From the NCBI RefSeq assembly GCF_000298175.1, contig NZ_BAGZ01000008.1, forward strand, positions 248,001 to 312,000: a DNA stretch of 64,000 nt, read 5' to 3'. The notes under the pieces are model-generated. The model searched no databases. It was not told where the DNA came from and saw only the letters and a program-made list of their open reading frames with translations. The number at the start of each line of letters is the position of its first letter. Within the stretch, counting starts at the first letter, position 1. Origin of the DNA: Austwickia chelonae NBRC 105200 (GTDB taxonomy: Bacteria; Actinomycetota; Actinomycetes; Actinomycetales; Dermatophilaceae). The position numbers were made by a program, and so were the translations under genes. Positions 36,065 to 45,623 of this stretch are shown here, one piece after another.

Positions 36065-36114
36065 AGGGTAACGGTCGGGCCGCGTCTCCAGGGCGTGCTC
36101 CCGACCGTTACCCT
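36065..36114 (+). terminator. Strong hairpin between rplY and pth
   Basis: Perfect 15-bp arms, AGGGTAACGGTCGGG at 36065-36079 and its complement at 36100-36114, with a 20-base loop. It starts 15 bases after the rplY stop and ends six bases before the pth GTG, so it occupies the place of a pth ribosome-binding site. It could be a terminator of rplY or an attenuator for pth. Confidence 0.65.
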
Positions 36115-36120
36115 GGTCCG

Positions 36121-36717
36121 GTGATATCCCATTCCATCCTGGATCCAGCTTTGATCATCGGGCTGGGGAATCCTGGCCGGGAGTATGTGGGGAATCGCCA
36201 TAACGTCGGCTCGATGGTGGTCGACGAGATTGCTTCGCGGTGTTCTGCATCCTTTCGCTCGCACAAGGCCCGGGCTGCGGTGGCAGAAGCACGGCTAGGG
36301 GTACGGCCCGGGGGGCTGCCCGGGCCCAGGATCGTCGCAGCTCGTCCGTCGACGTATATGAACGAGTCGGGGGCACCGACTGCAGCTCTGGCGGCTTTCT
36401 TCTCGGTTCCGGCTGCCTCGGTGATCGTTGTCCATGACGATCTGGAGACGCCTTTCGGGCAGGTCCGTCTGCGGCGCGGGGGCAGTGAGGCCGGGCACAA
36501 CGGATTACGGTCGATTTCCTCGGCTCTGCGTACTCGTGACTATGTGCGGGTCAGAGTGGGTATCGGACGTCCGCCTGGTCGGATGTCCGTGGCAGATTTC
36601 GTTCTCCGTGATTTCGGCGCCACTGAGCGCAAGGAATTGCCATTCGTCCTGGGGGATGCGGTGGATGTGATCGAAGAGCTTGTTCTCCATGGTTTTCCCG
36701 GAGAGGACGGCCCGTGA
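36121..36717 (+). CDS. pth: Peptidyl-tRNA hydrolase
   Basis: 198 residues from GTG at 36121, seven codons before the conserved IIGLGNPGREYVGNRHNVGSMV, which carries the catalytic His. ARPSTYMNESG, VHDDLETPFGQVRLRRGGS and EAGHNGLRSI complete the active site. It recycles peptidyl-tRNA dropped from stalled ribosomes. There is no clear Shine-Dalgarno because the upstream bases form the 3' arm of a hairpin. Codon 129 is TTA. Confidence 0.95.
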   Translation: MISHSILDPALIIGLGNPGREYVGNRHNVGSMVVDEIASRCSASFRSHKARAAVAEARLGVRPGGLPGPRIVAARPSTYMNESGAPTAALAAFFSVPAASVIVVHDDLETPFGQVRLRRGGSEAGHNGLRSISSALRTRDYVRVRVGIGRPPGRMSVADFVLRDFGATERKELPFVLGDAVDVIEELVLHGFPGEDGP

Positions 36718-37098
36718 CGCCGAGAGCATCTGCTTGGGACGGATACCCTTCCAGCCGCAAGGATTTCAGCGGCGTGAGTGCTCTGTGGAAGCAGGGTCGG
36801 AGCGGGGCCTCCTGAGATGTTCGGCCGTGATTTTTCCGACGTGGACGGCACCTGCGCGTGCAGGGTCGTGAGAGTACAGTTGAGGCGGCGTCTGAGCGGC
36901 GGGCCATTTCCGCCCAGAGTGACGAAGGCGTCAGGGGCGGGATGCCGAGAGGTGTCCGGGCGCGACCCGACACGGATGGCACGGCAATGATGCCGAGGTC
37001 TGCGCTCGTCAGGGCCGAATGGGGATCGGCCAAGCGGTGTTTCTTTTCCGGGGGGACACTTCGAAATCTGTTGTCGTCAACTGGGAGGGGTTGGCAGC
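36718..37098. other. 381-base intergenic region upstream of the sugar-transferase gene
   Basis: No convincing gene on either strand; the frames here are unrelated shadows. It ends with GGGAGGGG, the ribosome-binding site of the sugar transferase. It probably holds the promoter of the two-gene polysaccharide unit. Base composition is somewhat poorer in GC near the 3' end. Confidence 0.4.
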
Positions 37099-38658
37099 GT
37101 GTCGATACATGAACGCGAGATCACTCGTAAACGTGATCGCGTCCAGCATCGGACCGACCGCCGTGGAATACCTGTCGAAAGGCTGGAGATTCCGGCAAAT
37201 AGCAATGAACTATTCGCGCCCACCCTGGGAAGCTCCGTCACGCGTCCATCGGCCCGGAATTCATGGTCGCGTCGTTACTTGAAAAAGCTCCTTGTCCTTG
37301 ACGCGGTGACCGGCCTGCTCTGCAGTGTCGCCGCGGCTTTGATGCGTTTCAACGAGTCCTATGTTCAGCCGGCCTATTACTGGATCGTCCCGTTGGTGGG
37401 CATCGTCTGGGTCGTCGCATTGGGGATGTCCAATGCCTACGAACGCCGTTTCCTGGGCGTGTCCAGCGAGGAATATCGCGCGGTGGGGCGGGCCGTCATC
37501 GGGATGTTGGCATTGCTTGCGGTGGCTTCCTTCCTGCTGAACTGGCAGTTGGCCCGCGCCTATGTACTCGCCTTGATCCCCATGCTGCTCTTCGCCGGGC
37601 TGATCACCAGGCAGGGCATGCGGCACTGGCTCGGCAAGCATCGCTGCACCGGTCAGCTCATGCAACGCACCATCGTGGTCGGTCGGGCGGATGCCGCGGC
37701 CTCGCTGCTCCGCAGCATCCGTGCCGAACCGACCCAGGGGCTGCTGCCGGTGGCCGTCTGCGCCTCCGGCATGGACACCGACTGCGACACGATGTCCTCG
37801 ATCGAGGGGATCCCGGTGATGGGGACCCCCCGCGACGCGATCGCCGCCGCGGACCTCTACGACGCCGAGGTCGTCGCGGTGGCCTCACATCCCGATCTGG
37901 CCGGCAAAGCCCTGCGCAGGCTGGCCTGGGCCTTGGAAGAGCGAGGCATCGAGCTGATCGTCTCCCCGGGCCTGCTGGACGTCGCAGGGCCGCGCATGTC
38001 CATCCGGCCGTCGAACAACCTCTCCTTGCTGCACGTCGAGCGTCCGGCCCACGCGACCAGGTCGGTCTTCCTCAAGGACGTCATGGACCGGAGTCTGGCC
38101 TTCCTGCTGCTCCTGATGCTCGCACCGGTACTGATCACCGTTGCCCTCGCCGTCAAGATCACCGATCCGGGCCCGGTCTTCTTCAAACAGAAACGGGTCG
38201 GGGTACGTGGCGAGATCTTCTACATCTTCAAGTTCCGCACCATGGTGGTCGACGCCGAGAAACGTCTGGAGGCGTTGCGGGCCAAGAGCGATGGCAACGG
38301 TGTGCTCTTCAAGATGAAGGACGACCCGCGGATCACCGGAATCGGCAAGGTTCTTCGTCGCTATTCGCTCGACGAGCTCCCGCAGCTGTTCAACGTCCTC
38401 TTCGGCGACATGTCACTGGTCGGTCCGCGCCCTCCGCTGCCGGCCGAGGTCGAGCAGTACGAACCCGATGCGTTGCGCCGCCTGCACGTACGGCCCGGGA
38501 TGACCGGTCTGTGGCAGGTATCCGGCCGTAGCGATCTCAGCTGGGAGGAATCACTCCGGCTCGATCTGCGCTATGTCGACAACTGGTCGCCGATCGGTGA
38601 CCTGCACATCCTCTTCCGTACCTTCCGGGCGGTGACCCACAGCTCCGGGGCCTACTGA
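37099..38658 (+). CDS. Polyprenyl-phosphate sugar-phosphate transferase (exopolysaccharide initiation)
   Basis: 519 residues from GTG at 37099 after GGGAGGGG. N-terminal part has four to five membrane helices (about 65-175), then a Rossmann-like middle domain (about 190-310). The C-terminal catalytic domain begins at a membrane helix near 335 and contains VFFKQKRVGVRGEIFYIFKF, RRYSLDELPQLFNVLFGDMS and VGPRPPLPAEV. Such enzymes (WbaP/CpsE class) transfer a hexose-1-phosphate to undecaprenyl phosphate, the first step of a surface polysaccharide. Only one other glycan gene follows, so the locus is minimal. Confidence 0.92.
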   Translation: MSIHEREITRKRDRVQHRTDRRGIPVERLEIPANSNELFAPTLGSSVTRPSARNSWSRRYLKKLLVLDAVTGLLCSVAAALMRFNESYVQPAYYWIVPLVGIVWVVALGMSNAYERRFLGVSSEEYRAVGRAVIGMLALLAVASFLLNWQLARAYVLALIPMLLFAGLITRQGMRHWLGKHRCTGQLMQRTIVVGRADAAASLLRSIRAEPTQGLLPVAVCASGMDTDCDTMSSIEGIPVMGTPRDAIAAADLYDAEVVAVASHPDLAGKALRRLAWALEERGIELIVSPGLLDVAGPRMSIRPSNNLSLLHVERPAHATRSVFLKDVMDRSLAFLLLLMLAPVLITVALAVKITDPGPVFFKQKRVGVRGEIFYIFKFRTMVVDAEKRLEALRAKSDGNGVLFKMKDDPRITGIGKVLRRYSLDELPQLFNVLFGDMSLVGPRPPLPAEVEQYEPDALRRLHVRPGMTGLWQVSGRSDLSWEESLRLDLRYVDNWSPIGDLHILFRTFRAVTHSSGAY

Positions 38659-38767
38659 CTCGGGCTCCGTCCGTGGCCGTCGGCCGGTTTTCCCGAGGCG
38701 CGCCGATCAGCCAACGCCGGCTGGCCGCCAACTCGCGTTAATCTCGCGGAGGAGGGAGGCCGATGAC

Positions 38768-39955
38768 ATGACCGCCGCGGGGAAGAGGACGCCGGAGAAC
38801 GGATCGTCGACCGCGCGGCCGGGCGTGGTGGTCTGGCGTTCGCACTGGTTGGCGCCCTCAGAAACCTTCATCGCCGATCACCTGGCCGCCTTGCGGCGGT
38901 ACGCCCCCATCCCGTTGGGTCTCTACCGCGACGACGACAGGCTGGGAGTGCGCCCGCAGGTCGCGCCCTTCCCCCACGGCACTGCAGGGCTGTGGGCCTT
39001 GCGTCTGGCCGCCCGCCTGGGATACCGAGGCATTTACGACCGTGCTGTCGAACGAGGGAACGCCTGCGTGATCCACGCCCATTTCGGGATGGATGCCGCG
39101 CAGGTGCTGCCCCTCGCCCGACGGTTGGGGTTGCCCCTGGTGGTGACCTTTCACGGCTGGGACGTCGTGCACTTCCCTCACTACGACGACGCCAGATCGT
39201 GGTATCTGCGCAGGCTCCCGGAGGTCTTCGAGTACGCCTCCGCGCTGCTTCCGGTCTCGAACTACCTGCGCGGGCGCCTTCTCGAGCTCGGAGCGCCACC
39301 GGAGAAGACCCACGTCCATTACCTGGGCATCCCTGTTCCGGAGAACCTTCCACCTCCGGACTCTCCTCGCAGCGAGATCGTCTTCGTCGGACGGCTGACC
39401 CCCCGCAAAGGAGTAACGGACCTGATCTCGGCGGTGGAAGCGTTACCACCGAACATTCGTCGGTCCCATGAGGTGCGGATCCTCGGAGAAGGTCCGCAAC
39501 GGGCCGAGCTGGAGCGACGGGCTGCCCGGATCACCGACACCCGGTTCCACTTCGAGGGGCGGGTGGCCCCCGAACGGGTCGCCCAGGCGCTCTCCCGGGC
39601 TCGTCTCTTCGTGGGGCCGTCCACCCTGGACGACGACGGCGCCGGGGAAGCCTTCGGACTGACCTTCCTCGAAGCTGCCAGAGCCGGCGCTCCCCAAGTG
39701 GGTTACGCGGCTGCCGGCCTGTTGGAGTCGGTGGCCGACGGGATCAGTGGGATCCTGGTTCCTCCCGGTGATATCCCCGCCCTCAGCGAAGCGATGGCTC
39801 AGGTCCTCTCCGACCCCGAACTGGCCATCCGGCTCGGCCAGCAAGGGCAGGAAAGGGTACGGCGGGAGTTCGACCTCTGTCATCGGACAGCCCTGCTCGA
39901 GGCTCGTTATGACGAGCTGTCGGGCGGACGGGCGGCCGGCCACGACCGCGTCTAG
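38768..39955 (+). CDS. GT4-family glycosyltransferase
   Basis: 395 residues, ATG after GGAGGGAGG. GT-B fold: the acceptor half includes LAPSETFIADHLAALRRY, HAHFGMDAAQVLPLARR and VTFHGWDVVHFPHYDD. The donor half starts at IVFVGRLTPRKGVTDLI and carries the EGAGEAFGLTFLEA-type Glu motif (GAGEAFGLTFLEAARAG). It retains the donor configuration and probably adds a sugar to the lipid-linked product of the upstream sugar-phosphate transferase. The substrate is unknown. Confidence 0.9.
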   Translation: MTAAGKRTPENGSSTARPGVVVWRSHWLAPSETFIADHLAALRRYAPIPLGLYRDDDRLGVRPQVAPFPHGTAGLWALRLAARLGYRGIYDRAVERGNACVIHAHFGMDAAQVLPLARRLGLPLVVTFHGWDVVHFPHYDDARSWYLRRLPEVFEYASALLPVSNYLRGRLLELGAPPEKTHVHYLGIPVPENLPPPDSPRSEIVFVGRLTPRKGVTDLISAVEALPPNIRRSHEVRILGEGPQRAELERRAARITDTRFHFEGRVAPERVAQALSRARLFVGPSTLDDDGAGEAFGLTFLEAARAGAPQVGYAAAGLLESVADGISGILVPPGDIPALSEAMAQVLSDPELAIRLGQQGQERVRREFDLCHRTALLEARYDELSGGRAAGHDRV

Positions 39956-40003
39956 GCTTTGCCTGGCGTTCGACCGGTCCGTACTGCCTCCGGAGGCATC
40001 CCG

Positions 40004-43000
40004 ATGAACCTTGGCTCTCTCGTGACGGCGCTGTCCGTCGACGAATCCGCACGTCGTGTCCTCGACCATGCCCGAGCTGGGGAGACCCTGGTCGATATCG
40101 CCGTCGCCGGGGGTGCCAGGCCTGCTCTGGTCGCGGCGCTGGCCGAGAACCAAGCCGGGCCGGAGCCCATTGTGTTGGTCGCCGCGACCGGTCGTGAAGC
40201 CGAAGATCTGACCACGGCCTTGCGATGCTTCTTGCCCCCAGAGACTGTCGCTCATATCCCCAGCTGGGAGACTCTGCCTCACGAGCGGTTGAGTCCACGC
40301 AGCGACACCGTGGGGCGACGGCTGGCGGTGCTGCGACGCCTCGCTCACCCGGACCCCTCGGATCCGCTGTACGGCCCGATCCGGGTGCTGGTGTCACCGG
40401 TGCGGGCTCTTCTACAGCCCATCGCGACCGGGCTGGCGGACCTGGAGCCGGTGGCTCTGCACACCGGTGACAGCAGGCCCTTGCCCGAGGTGGTCGAAGC
40501 ACTCGCGGCAGCGGCCTACATCCGTACCGATCTGGTGGAACGGCGGGGGGAGTTCGCGGTCCGCGGAGGAATCCTCGACGTCTTCCCCCCGACCGAGAAC
40601 CATCCGTTGCGGGTCGAGTTCTTCGGTGACGAGGTCGAGGAGATCCGCGTTTTCAAGGTGGCCGATCAGCGTTCGCTCGAGATCGCCCCGCACGGGTTGT
40701 GGGCGCCGCCCTGCCGGGAGATCCTGCTCACCGATGCCGTCCGGGCCAGGGCGGAGGAACTGATCCCTCGTCTGCCAGGTGTCGCCGACATGCTCGGCAA
40801 GATCGCTGCGGGTGTGGCCGTGGAGGGGATGGAGTCGCTCGGCCCGGTGCTGGTCGACGGGATGGAGTCCCTCCTCGATCTGCTCCCGCCGGAGGCGAAG
40901 GTCGTGGTGTCCGACCCGGAGAGGGTCCGAGCCCGGGCTCACGACCTGGTCGCCACGAGCCAGGAATTCTTGGAGGCCAGCTGGTCGGGGGCCGCTGCGG
41001 GCGCGGTGGTCCCGGTCGATCTGGCCTCGGTCCTGGGTGAGGGGTCCTTCTGGAGTCTGGCCCGGGCCCGGGAGCACGCCCTGCACCGGGGTTTGGCGTG
41101 GTGGACGTTCACCTCGTTCGCCTCCGACGAGGAGTTGGTCGAGGACATCGGCGCGGACGATGCCGTCGCGGTGAACCTGGTCAGCCAGGACGCTTCCGCC
41201 TACCGGGGCGATCCCGAGGCCATCCGGTCGGACCTGAAGCGGTGGGCGCTCCAGGAAAAGCAGCAGGTCGTCGTGGTCACCGAAGGGCCCGGGTTGGGTA
41301 AGCGTCTGGCAGAGGTCCTGGCCGAGGACGCCGTGCCTGCCCTGTCCTGTAGCGAGGAGAGGAGTCCGGCACCGGTTCCGGGGACGGTGCTCTTCGTGCA
41401 GGGCTGTCTCACCCGCGGGTTCGTCGTTCCCGGGGCGGATCTGGTCGTCGTCACCGAGACCGATCTGGTCGGGCAGAACTCGTCCGGTGGCGGCGGGTCC
41501 ACCCGGGATATGCGGAAGATGCCTTCCCGGCGGCGAAATCAGGTCGATCCTCTGCAGCTCCGACCAGGAGATTTCGTGGTCCACGAGCAGCACGGGGTGG
41601 GTCGTTTCGTGGAGATGACCCAGCGCACCGTCCAGGGCGCTACCCGCGAGTACCTGGTGTTGGAGTACGCCTCCTCGAAGCGTGGGCAACCCGGTGACCG
41701 TCTCTTCGTCCCGACCGACCAACTCGATCAGGTGACCCGCTACGTCGGCGGTGAAGCACCGAGCCTGAACAAGCTGGGCGGGTCTGACTGGTCCAAGACG
41801 AAGTCACGGGCCAAGAAATATGTCAAGGAGATCGCCGGCGAACTGATCAGGCTCTACTCGGCAAGGATGGCGACCCGCGGGCACGCGTTCTCCCCGGACA
41901 CGCCCTGGCAGCGAGAACTCGAGGAGGCCTTCGCCTACATCGAGACCCCCGACCAGCTGTCCTCCATCGACGAGGTCAAGGCGGACATGGAGAAGGAAGT
42001 CCCCATGGATCGTCTGATCTGCGGTGACGTGGGATACGGCAAGACGGAGATCGCGGTGCGTGCCGCTTTCAAAGCGATCCAGGACGGAAAACAGGTCGCC
42101 GTCCTGGTGCCGACCACCCTGCTGGTGCAACAGCACCTGGTGACCTTCTCCGAACGGTACGCCCAGTTCCCGGTGCGGGTCAGGGCGTTGTCCCGTTTCC
42201 AGACGGAGTCGGAGACCAAAGCGGTGATGGAGGGACTGCAGGACGGCTCGGTGGACCTGGTCATCGGCACCCACCGTCTGCTGTCCCCGCAGATCCGTTT
42301 CAAGAGTCTGGGACTCGTGGTCATCGACGAGGAACAACGTTTCGGGGTCGAGCACAAGGAACAGCTCAAAGCCCTACGGACCGATGTCGACGTGCTGGCC
42401 ATGAGCGCCACACCCATTCCGCGCACCCTGGAGATGGCGGTGACCGGCATCCGGGAGATGTCGACCTTGACGACCCCTCCGGAGGAGAGGCACCCGGTGC
42501 TCACCTTCGTGGGTGCCTACGACGAGAAACAGGTGACTGCGGCGATCCGTCGTGAACTTCTGCGCGAGGGACAGGTCTTCTTCGTGCACAACCGGGTCCA
42601 GTCGATCGAGAAGACGGCGGCCCGGCTGCGGGAACTGGTCCCCGAGGCCCGGATCGGGACGGCGCACGGCAAGATGGGTGAGTCCAGGCTGGAACAGGTC
42701 GTCGTCGACTTCTGGGAGCGTCGCTTCGACGTCCTGGTCTGCACGACCATCGTCGAGACCGGCTTGGACGTGTCCAATGCCAACACCCTCATCGTGGACC
42801 GGGCCGATGTGCTGGGACTCTCCCAGCTCCACCAGCTGCGCGGGCGGGTCGGACGAGGTCGGGAACGCGCCTATTCCTACTTCCTCTACCCGGCGGGGCA
42901 GACCCTCACCGAAACCGCGCACGATCGTCTGGCCACGATCGCCGGTCACACCGATCTCGGAGCGGGAATGGCGGTGGCGATGAAGGACCTGGAGATCCGT

Positions 43001-43621
43001 GGAGCCGGGAACCTCCTGGGTGGGGAGCAGTCGGGTCACATCGCGGGCGTCGGTTTCGACCTCTATGTGCGGCTCGTGGGGGAGGCGGTCGCTGACTTCC
43101 GGGATCCGGACCGGGTCGAACAACCGCCGGAGATCAAGATCGAGCTGCCGGTCGACGCGCACCTGCCCCACGAGTACGTGCCCGGTGAACGACTACGCCT
43201 GGAGGCCTACCGAAAACTGGCCCAGGTGTCCGATGAGGCCGAACTGGCCGAGATCGTGGCCGAACTGGTGGACCGTTACGGGCCGCTCCCGCCGCCGGCG
43301 GAGAATCTCGTGGAGGTGGCGAGACTTCGTACGGTCGCCCGTGCCGCCGGGATCTCCGATATCGGGGTGCAGGGCCGACAGATCCGTTTCGGACCGGTCG
43401 ACCTGCCGGACAGTCGACTCATGCGCTTGCAGCGGTTGTACAAGGGGACCGTCGTCAAGGCGGCTCTGCGTACCATCCTGGTCCCGTCGCCGGCCACTGC
43501 GCCGGTCGGGGGACGCCCGCTGCGTGACAAGGCCGTGCTGGACTGGGCGGCGCAGCTCGTCCGGACGGTCCTGCTGGACGATCTGACCCGCGCCGGAAAT
43601 CCGACCGGGAAGTCCAGGTGA
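40004..43621 (+). CDS. mfd: Transcription-repair coupling factor
   Basis: 1205 residues from the ATG at 40004 after GGAGGC. UvrB-like N-terminal domains (IPSWETLPHERLSPRSDTVGRRLAVL), the RNA-polymerase-interacting CarD-like domain (DFVVHEQHGVGRFVEM, about 520), then a RecG-like motor: Walker A CGDVGYGKTEIA, DEEQRFGVEHKE, motif III SATPIPRTLEM, motif VI QLRGRVGRG, and the C-terminal TRCF domain. It removes stalled RNA polymerase and recruits UvrAB. Complete. mfd to ppx follows the usual actinobacterial order. Confidence 0.96.
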   Translation: MNLGSLVTALSVDESARRVLDHARAGETLVDIAVAGGARPALVAALAENQAGPEPIVLVAATGREAEDLTTALRCFLPPETVAHIPSWETLPHERLSPRSDTVGRRLAVLRRLAHPDPSDPLYGPIRVLVSPVRALLQPIATGLADLEPVALHTGDSRPLPEVVEALAAAAYIRTDLVERRGEFAVRGGILDVFPPTENHPLRVEFFGDEVEEIRVFKVADQRSLEIAPHGLWAPPCREILLTDAVRARAEELIPRLPGVADMLGKIAAGVAVEGMESLGPVLVDGMESLLDLLPPEAKVVVSDPERVRARAHDLVATSQEFLEASWSGAAAGAVVPVDLASVLGEGSFWSLARAREHALHRGLAWWTFTSFASDEELVEDIGADDAVAVNLVSQDASAYRGDPEAIRSDLKRWALQEKQQVVVVTEGPGLGKRLAEVLAEDAVPALSCSEERSPAPVPGTVLFVQGCLTRGFVVPGADLVVVTETDLVGQNSSGGGGSTRDMRKMPSRRRNQVDPLQLRPGDFVVHEQHGVGRFVEMTQRTVQGATREYLVLEYASSKRGQPGDRLFVPTDQLDQVTRYVGGEAPSLNKLGGSDWSKTKSRAKKYVKEIAGELIRLYSARMATRGHAFSPDTPWQRELEEAFAYIETPDQLSSIDEVKADMEKEVPMDRLICGDVGYGKTEIAVRAAFKAIQDGKQVAVLVPTTLLVQQHLVTFSERYAQFPVRVRALSRFQTESETKAVMEGLQDGSVDLVIGTHRLLSPQIRFKSLGLVVIDEEQRFGVEHKEQLKALRTDVDVLAMSATPIPRTLEMAVTGIREMSTLTTPPEERHPVLTFVGAYDEKQVTAAIRRELLREGQVFFVHNRVQSIEKTAARLRELVPEARIGTAHGKMGESRLEQVVVDFWERRFDVLVCTTIVETGLDVSNANTLIVDRADVLGLSQLHQLRGRVGRGRERAYSYFLYPAGQTLTETAHDRLATIAGHTDLGAGMAVAMKDLEIRGAGNLLGGEQSGHIAGVGFDLYVRLVGEAVADFRDPDRVEQPPEIKIELPVDAHLPHEYVPGERLRLEAYRKLAQVSDEAELAEIVAELVDRYGPLPPPAENLVEVARLRTVARAAGISDIGVQGRQIRFGPVDLPDSRLMRLQRLYKGTVVKAALRTILVPSPATAPVGGRPLRDKAVLDWAAQLVRTVLLDDLTRAGNPTGKSR

Positions 43622-43678
43622 CCGGCGTACCGTGAAGTCGCCCAGTTTGGGATGCTCCCTCCGGGGTAGGTCCGAGCC

Positions 43679-44689
43679 ATGGTGAGACTGCCTTCGTTCA
43701 GTGCCGCACTCGCTCGGCCGGGTCCGCTCCCACCGTCGCCGGTGGCCGTGGTCGTCGGTGCCTCCCGCGGGCTGGGTCTGCTGGTCTGTCGTGAGTTGGC
43801 AGCCCGGGGTTGCCGCGTGGTCGGATTGGCGCGGTCGGAGGAATCCTTGGCTGAAGCCCGGGAACGCATGCGCGATTGGGGTTACGGGCTGGAGACCTAT
43901 CGTGCAGATGTCACCGATGTCGACGGTCTGGGCACGGCGCTGCGTCGGGTCACTGCGGAGGTCGGTGAGATCGACGTAGCCGTTCACGTCGCCGGTGTCA
44001 TCCAGGTCGGTCCGGCCGAGTCGATGACCCGGGAGCACTACCGCACCTGCATCGACATCATGTTGTGGGGGCCGATCAACTTGGCGTTCGCCGTTCTCCC
44101 CGGCATGCGAGCCCGTCGACGAGGCCGGTTCGGCGTGGTGACCTCCATCGGGGGGAAGATCTCGGTCCCGCATCTGCTGCCTTATTCCACGGCCAAGTTC
44201 GGTGCTGTGGGTTTCACGGAGGGGCTCCGTGCGGAACTGCACGGGTCGGGGGTGACCGCTACGACGATCGTCCCGGGTCTGATGCGGACCGGGTCGCATC
44301 TGGCGGCGCAGTTCACCGGGGACCAGGCCAAGGAATACGCCTGGTTCGCTCCTGGAGCGTGTCTTCCGGTGGTCGCGATGGATGCGGAGCGGGCGGCCGG
44401 CCGGATCGCCGACGGCGTGTTGGCCGGTCGGGGGATGGTGGTCCTCTCTCCGTGGGCGCAGGCCGCGGTGCGGGTGGCCGGGGCCCTGCCGTCGATGACC
44501 GGGACGATGCTCGGCCTGGGTGGGCGGTTGTTGCCTCGTCCGCCGGCCGGTGATCCGACGGCTTCGGGGACGGTCGACGGTCGTGCCGCTCGGGCGATGG
44601 CCGATGCGCCGTGGCTGGAGCGGTTGACCGGACGAGGCGATCGGGCCGCTTCCCGCTTCGGCGAGCAGGCCTCGTCGTCGAGGGGATGA
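43679..44689 (+). CDS. Short-chain dehydrogenase/reductase
   Basis: 336 residues. Classical SDR core: NADP-binding VVVGASRGLGLLVCRELAARG, HVAGVIQVGP in place of NNAG, catalytic Ser in VVTSIGGKISVP and YSTAK for Tyr and Lys. A C-terminal extension of about 85 residues (RVAGALPSMTGTMLGLGGRLL) is partly hydrophobic and may touch the membrane. Substrate unknown. It sits between mfd and the lipoprotein gene, 57 bases after mfd. Confidence 0.88.
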   Translation: MVRLPSFSAALARPGPLPPSPVAVVVGASRGLGLLVCRELAARGCRVVGLARSEESLAEARERMRDWGYGLETYRADVTDVDGLGTALRRVTAEVGEIDVAVHVAGVIQVGPAESMTREHYRTCIDIMLWGPINLAFAVLPGMRARRRGRFGVVTSIGGKISVPHLLPYSTAKFGAVGFTEGLRAELHGSGVTATTIVPGLMRTGSHLAAQFTGDQAKEYAWFAPGACLPVVAMDAERAAGRIADGVLAGRGMVVLSPWAQAAVRVAGALPSMTGTMLGLGGRLLPRPPAGDPTASGTVDGRAARAMADAPWLERLTGRGDRAASRFGEQASSSRG

Positions 44690-44882
44690 TTCAGCAGCCG
44701 GACGGGCGGGGCGCGGAGGAGACACTCTCTCGTCCCGGCACGCGGTAGGCTCGACATGGAAATGCCCCGTCGCCCGTACCTGCTCGGACCGTCATGGTCC
44801 GAAGGCCTGTGGTGCCGGGGTGAGGCGGCCGGAAGCGACACGGTGTGGCCGGCGCCCGTGGTTTGGCTGGAAAGGATCCACA

Positions 44883-45623
44883 GTGAAGTCTCGACTCACC
44901 CGTGTGGGGATCGCAACGGTTGCCGCCGTTGCCATGTCGGCAGGTCTGGCCGGGTGCGGGAACATGGACCCGTCCGCAGCGGCCATCGTCGACGGCCACG
45001 TCATCAAGGAAGCGGATCTCGCGGCCTTCATCGAGGACGTGAAGCGGATGCCGGGGACCTCGTCCCCGGTCGCCGCCGAGGTCTTGACGCAGTTGATCAT
45101 CTCCAAAGTCATCGTGACCAATGCTGAAGAGTTGAAGATCACTCCGATTTCGGCTGACACCGTGCGCCAGCAGTTGAAGGAATTCGACCAGGGCGGGCAG
45201 AAGATCGAGGGGTGGCACGATTCGACGATCGAGGTGCTCCGTGGGATCCAGATGGCGAATTCCCTGAAGCAGAACCCTGTTCGGCAAGCAGCGATGCAGC
45301 GCATGCAGAAGTCGGAGGTCACGGTCAATCCGAAGTACGGCCAATTCGATCGCCAGCGGATCGCCATGGTGCCCTCCACCCCGAACTGGATGAAGACGCC
45401 CGATGCCGGTCAGCTTCCGCCCGGCCATCCCACCATGCCTCCGGGGCACCCGGGTGGTGGGCAGCCGGGTGGCGGGCAGCAGCCTCCTGAGCAGGAAGCA
45501 CCGAAGGAGCCGCCGGCGACCTTGCCCGGGGCCCCTGCCCCGAAGGGAGACGCGCCCAAGGAGGACGCGCCGAAAGGCGGGGCTCCGGCACCGGCAGACA
45601 ACAAGCCGGCCGAGGGCCAGTGA
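44883..45623 (+). CDS. Lipoprotein with SurA_N-like domain
   Basis: 246 residues from GTG at 44883 after GGAAAGG. Signal peptide with lipobox LAGC at about residue 24 predicts lipid anchoring outside the membrane. The body (30-145) resembles the SurA N-terminal chaperone domain (AAIVDGHVIKEADLAAFIEDV, typical of parvulin-type proteins) but has no PPIase domain. The last 70 residues are Pro/Gly/Lys-rich and disordered. It likely assists folding of exported proteins. Its stop overlaps mazG by four bases. A TAGGCT -10-like hexamer is at 44746. Confidence 0.8.
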   Translation: MKSRLTRVGIATVAAVAMSAGLAGCGNMDPSAAAIVDGHVIKEADLAAFIEDVKRMPGTSSPVAAEVLTQLIISKVIVTNAEELKITPISADTVRQQLKEFDQGGQKIEGWHDSTIEVLRGIQMANSLKQNPVRQAAMQRMQKSEVTVNPKYGQFDRQRIAMVPSTPNWMKTPDAGQLPPGHPTMPPGHPGGGQPGGGQQPPEQEAPKEPPATLPGAPAPKGDAPKEDAPKGGAPAPADNKPAEGQ

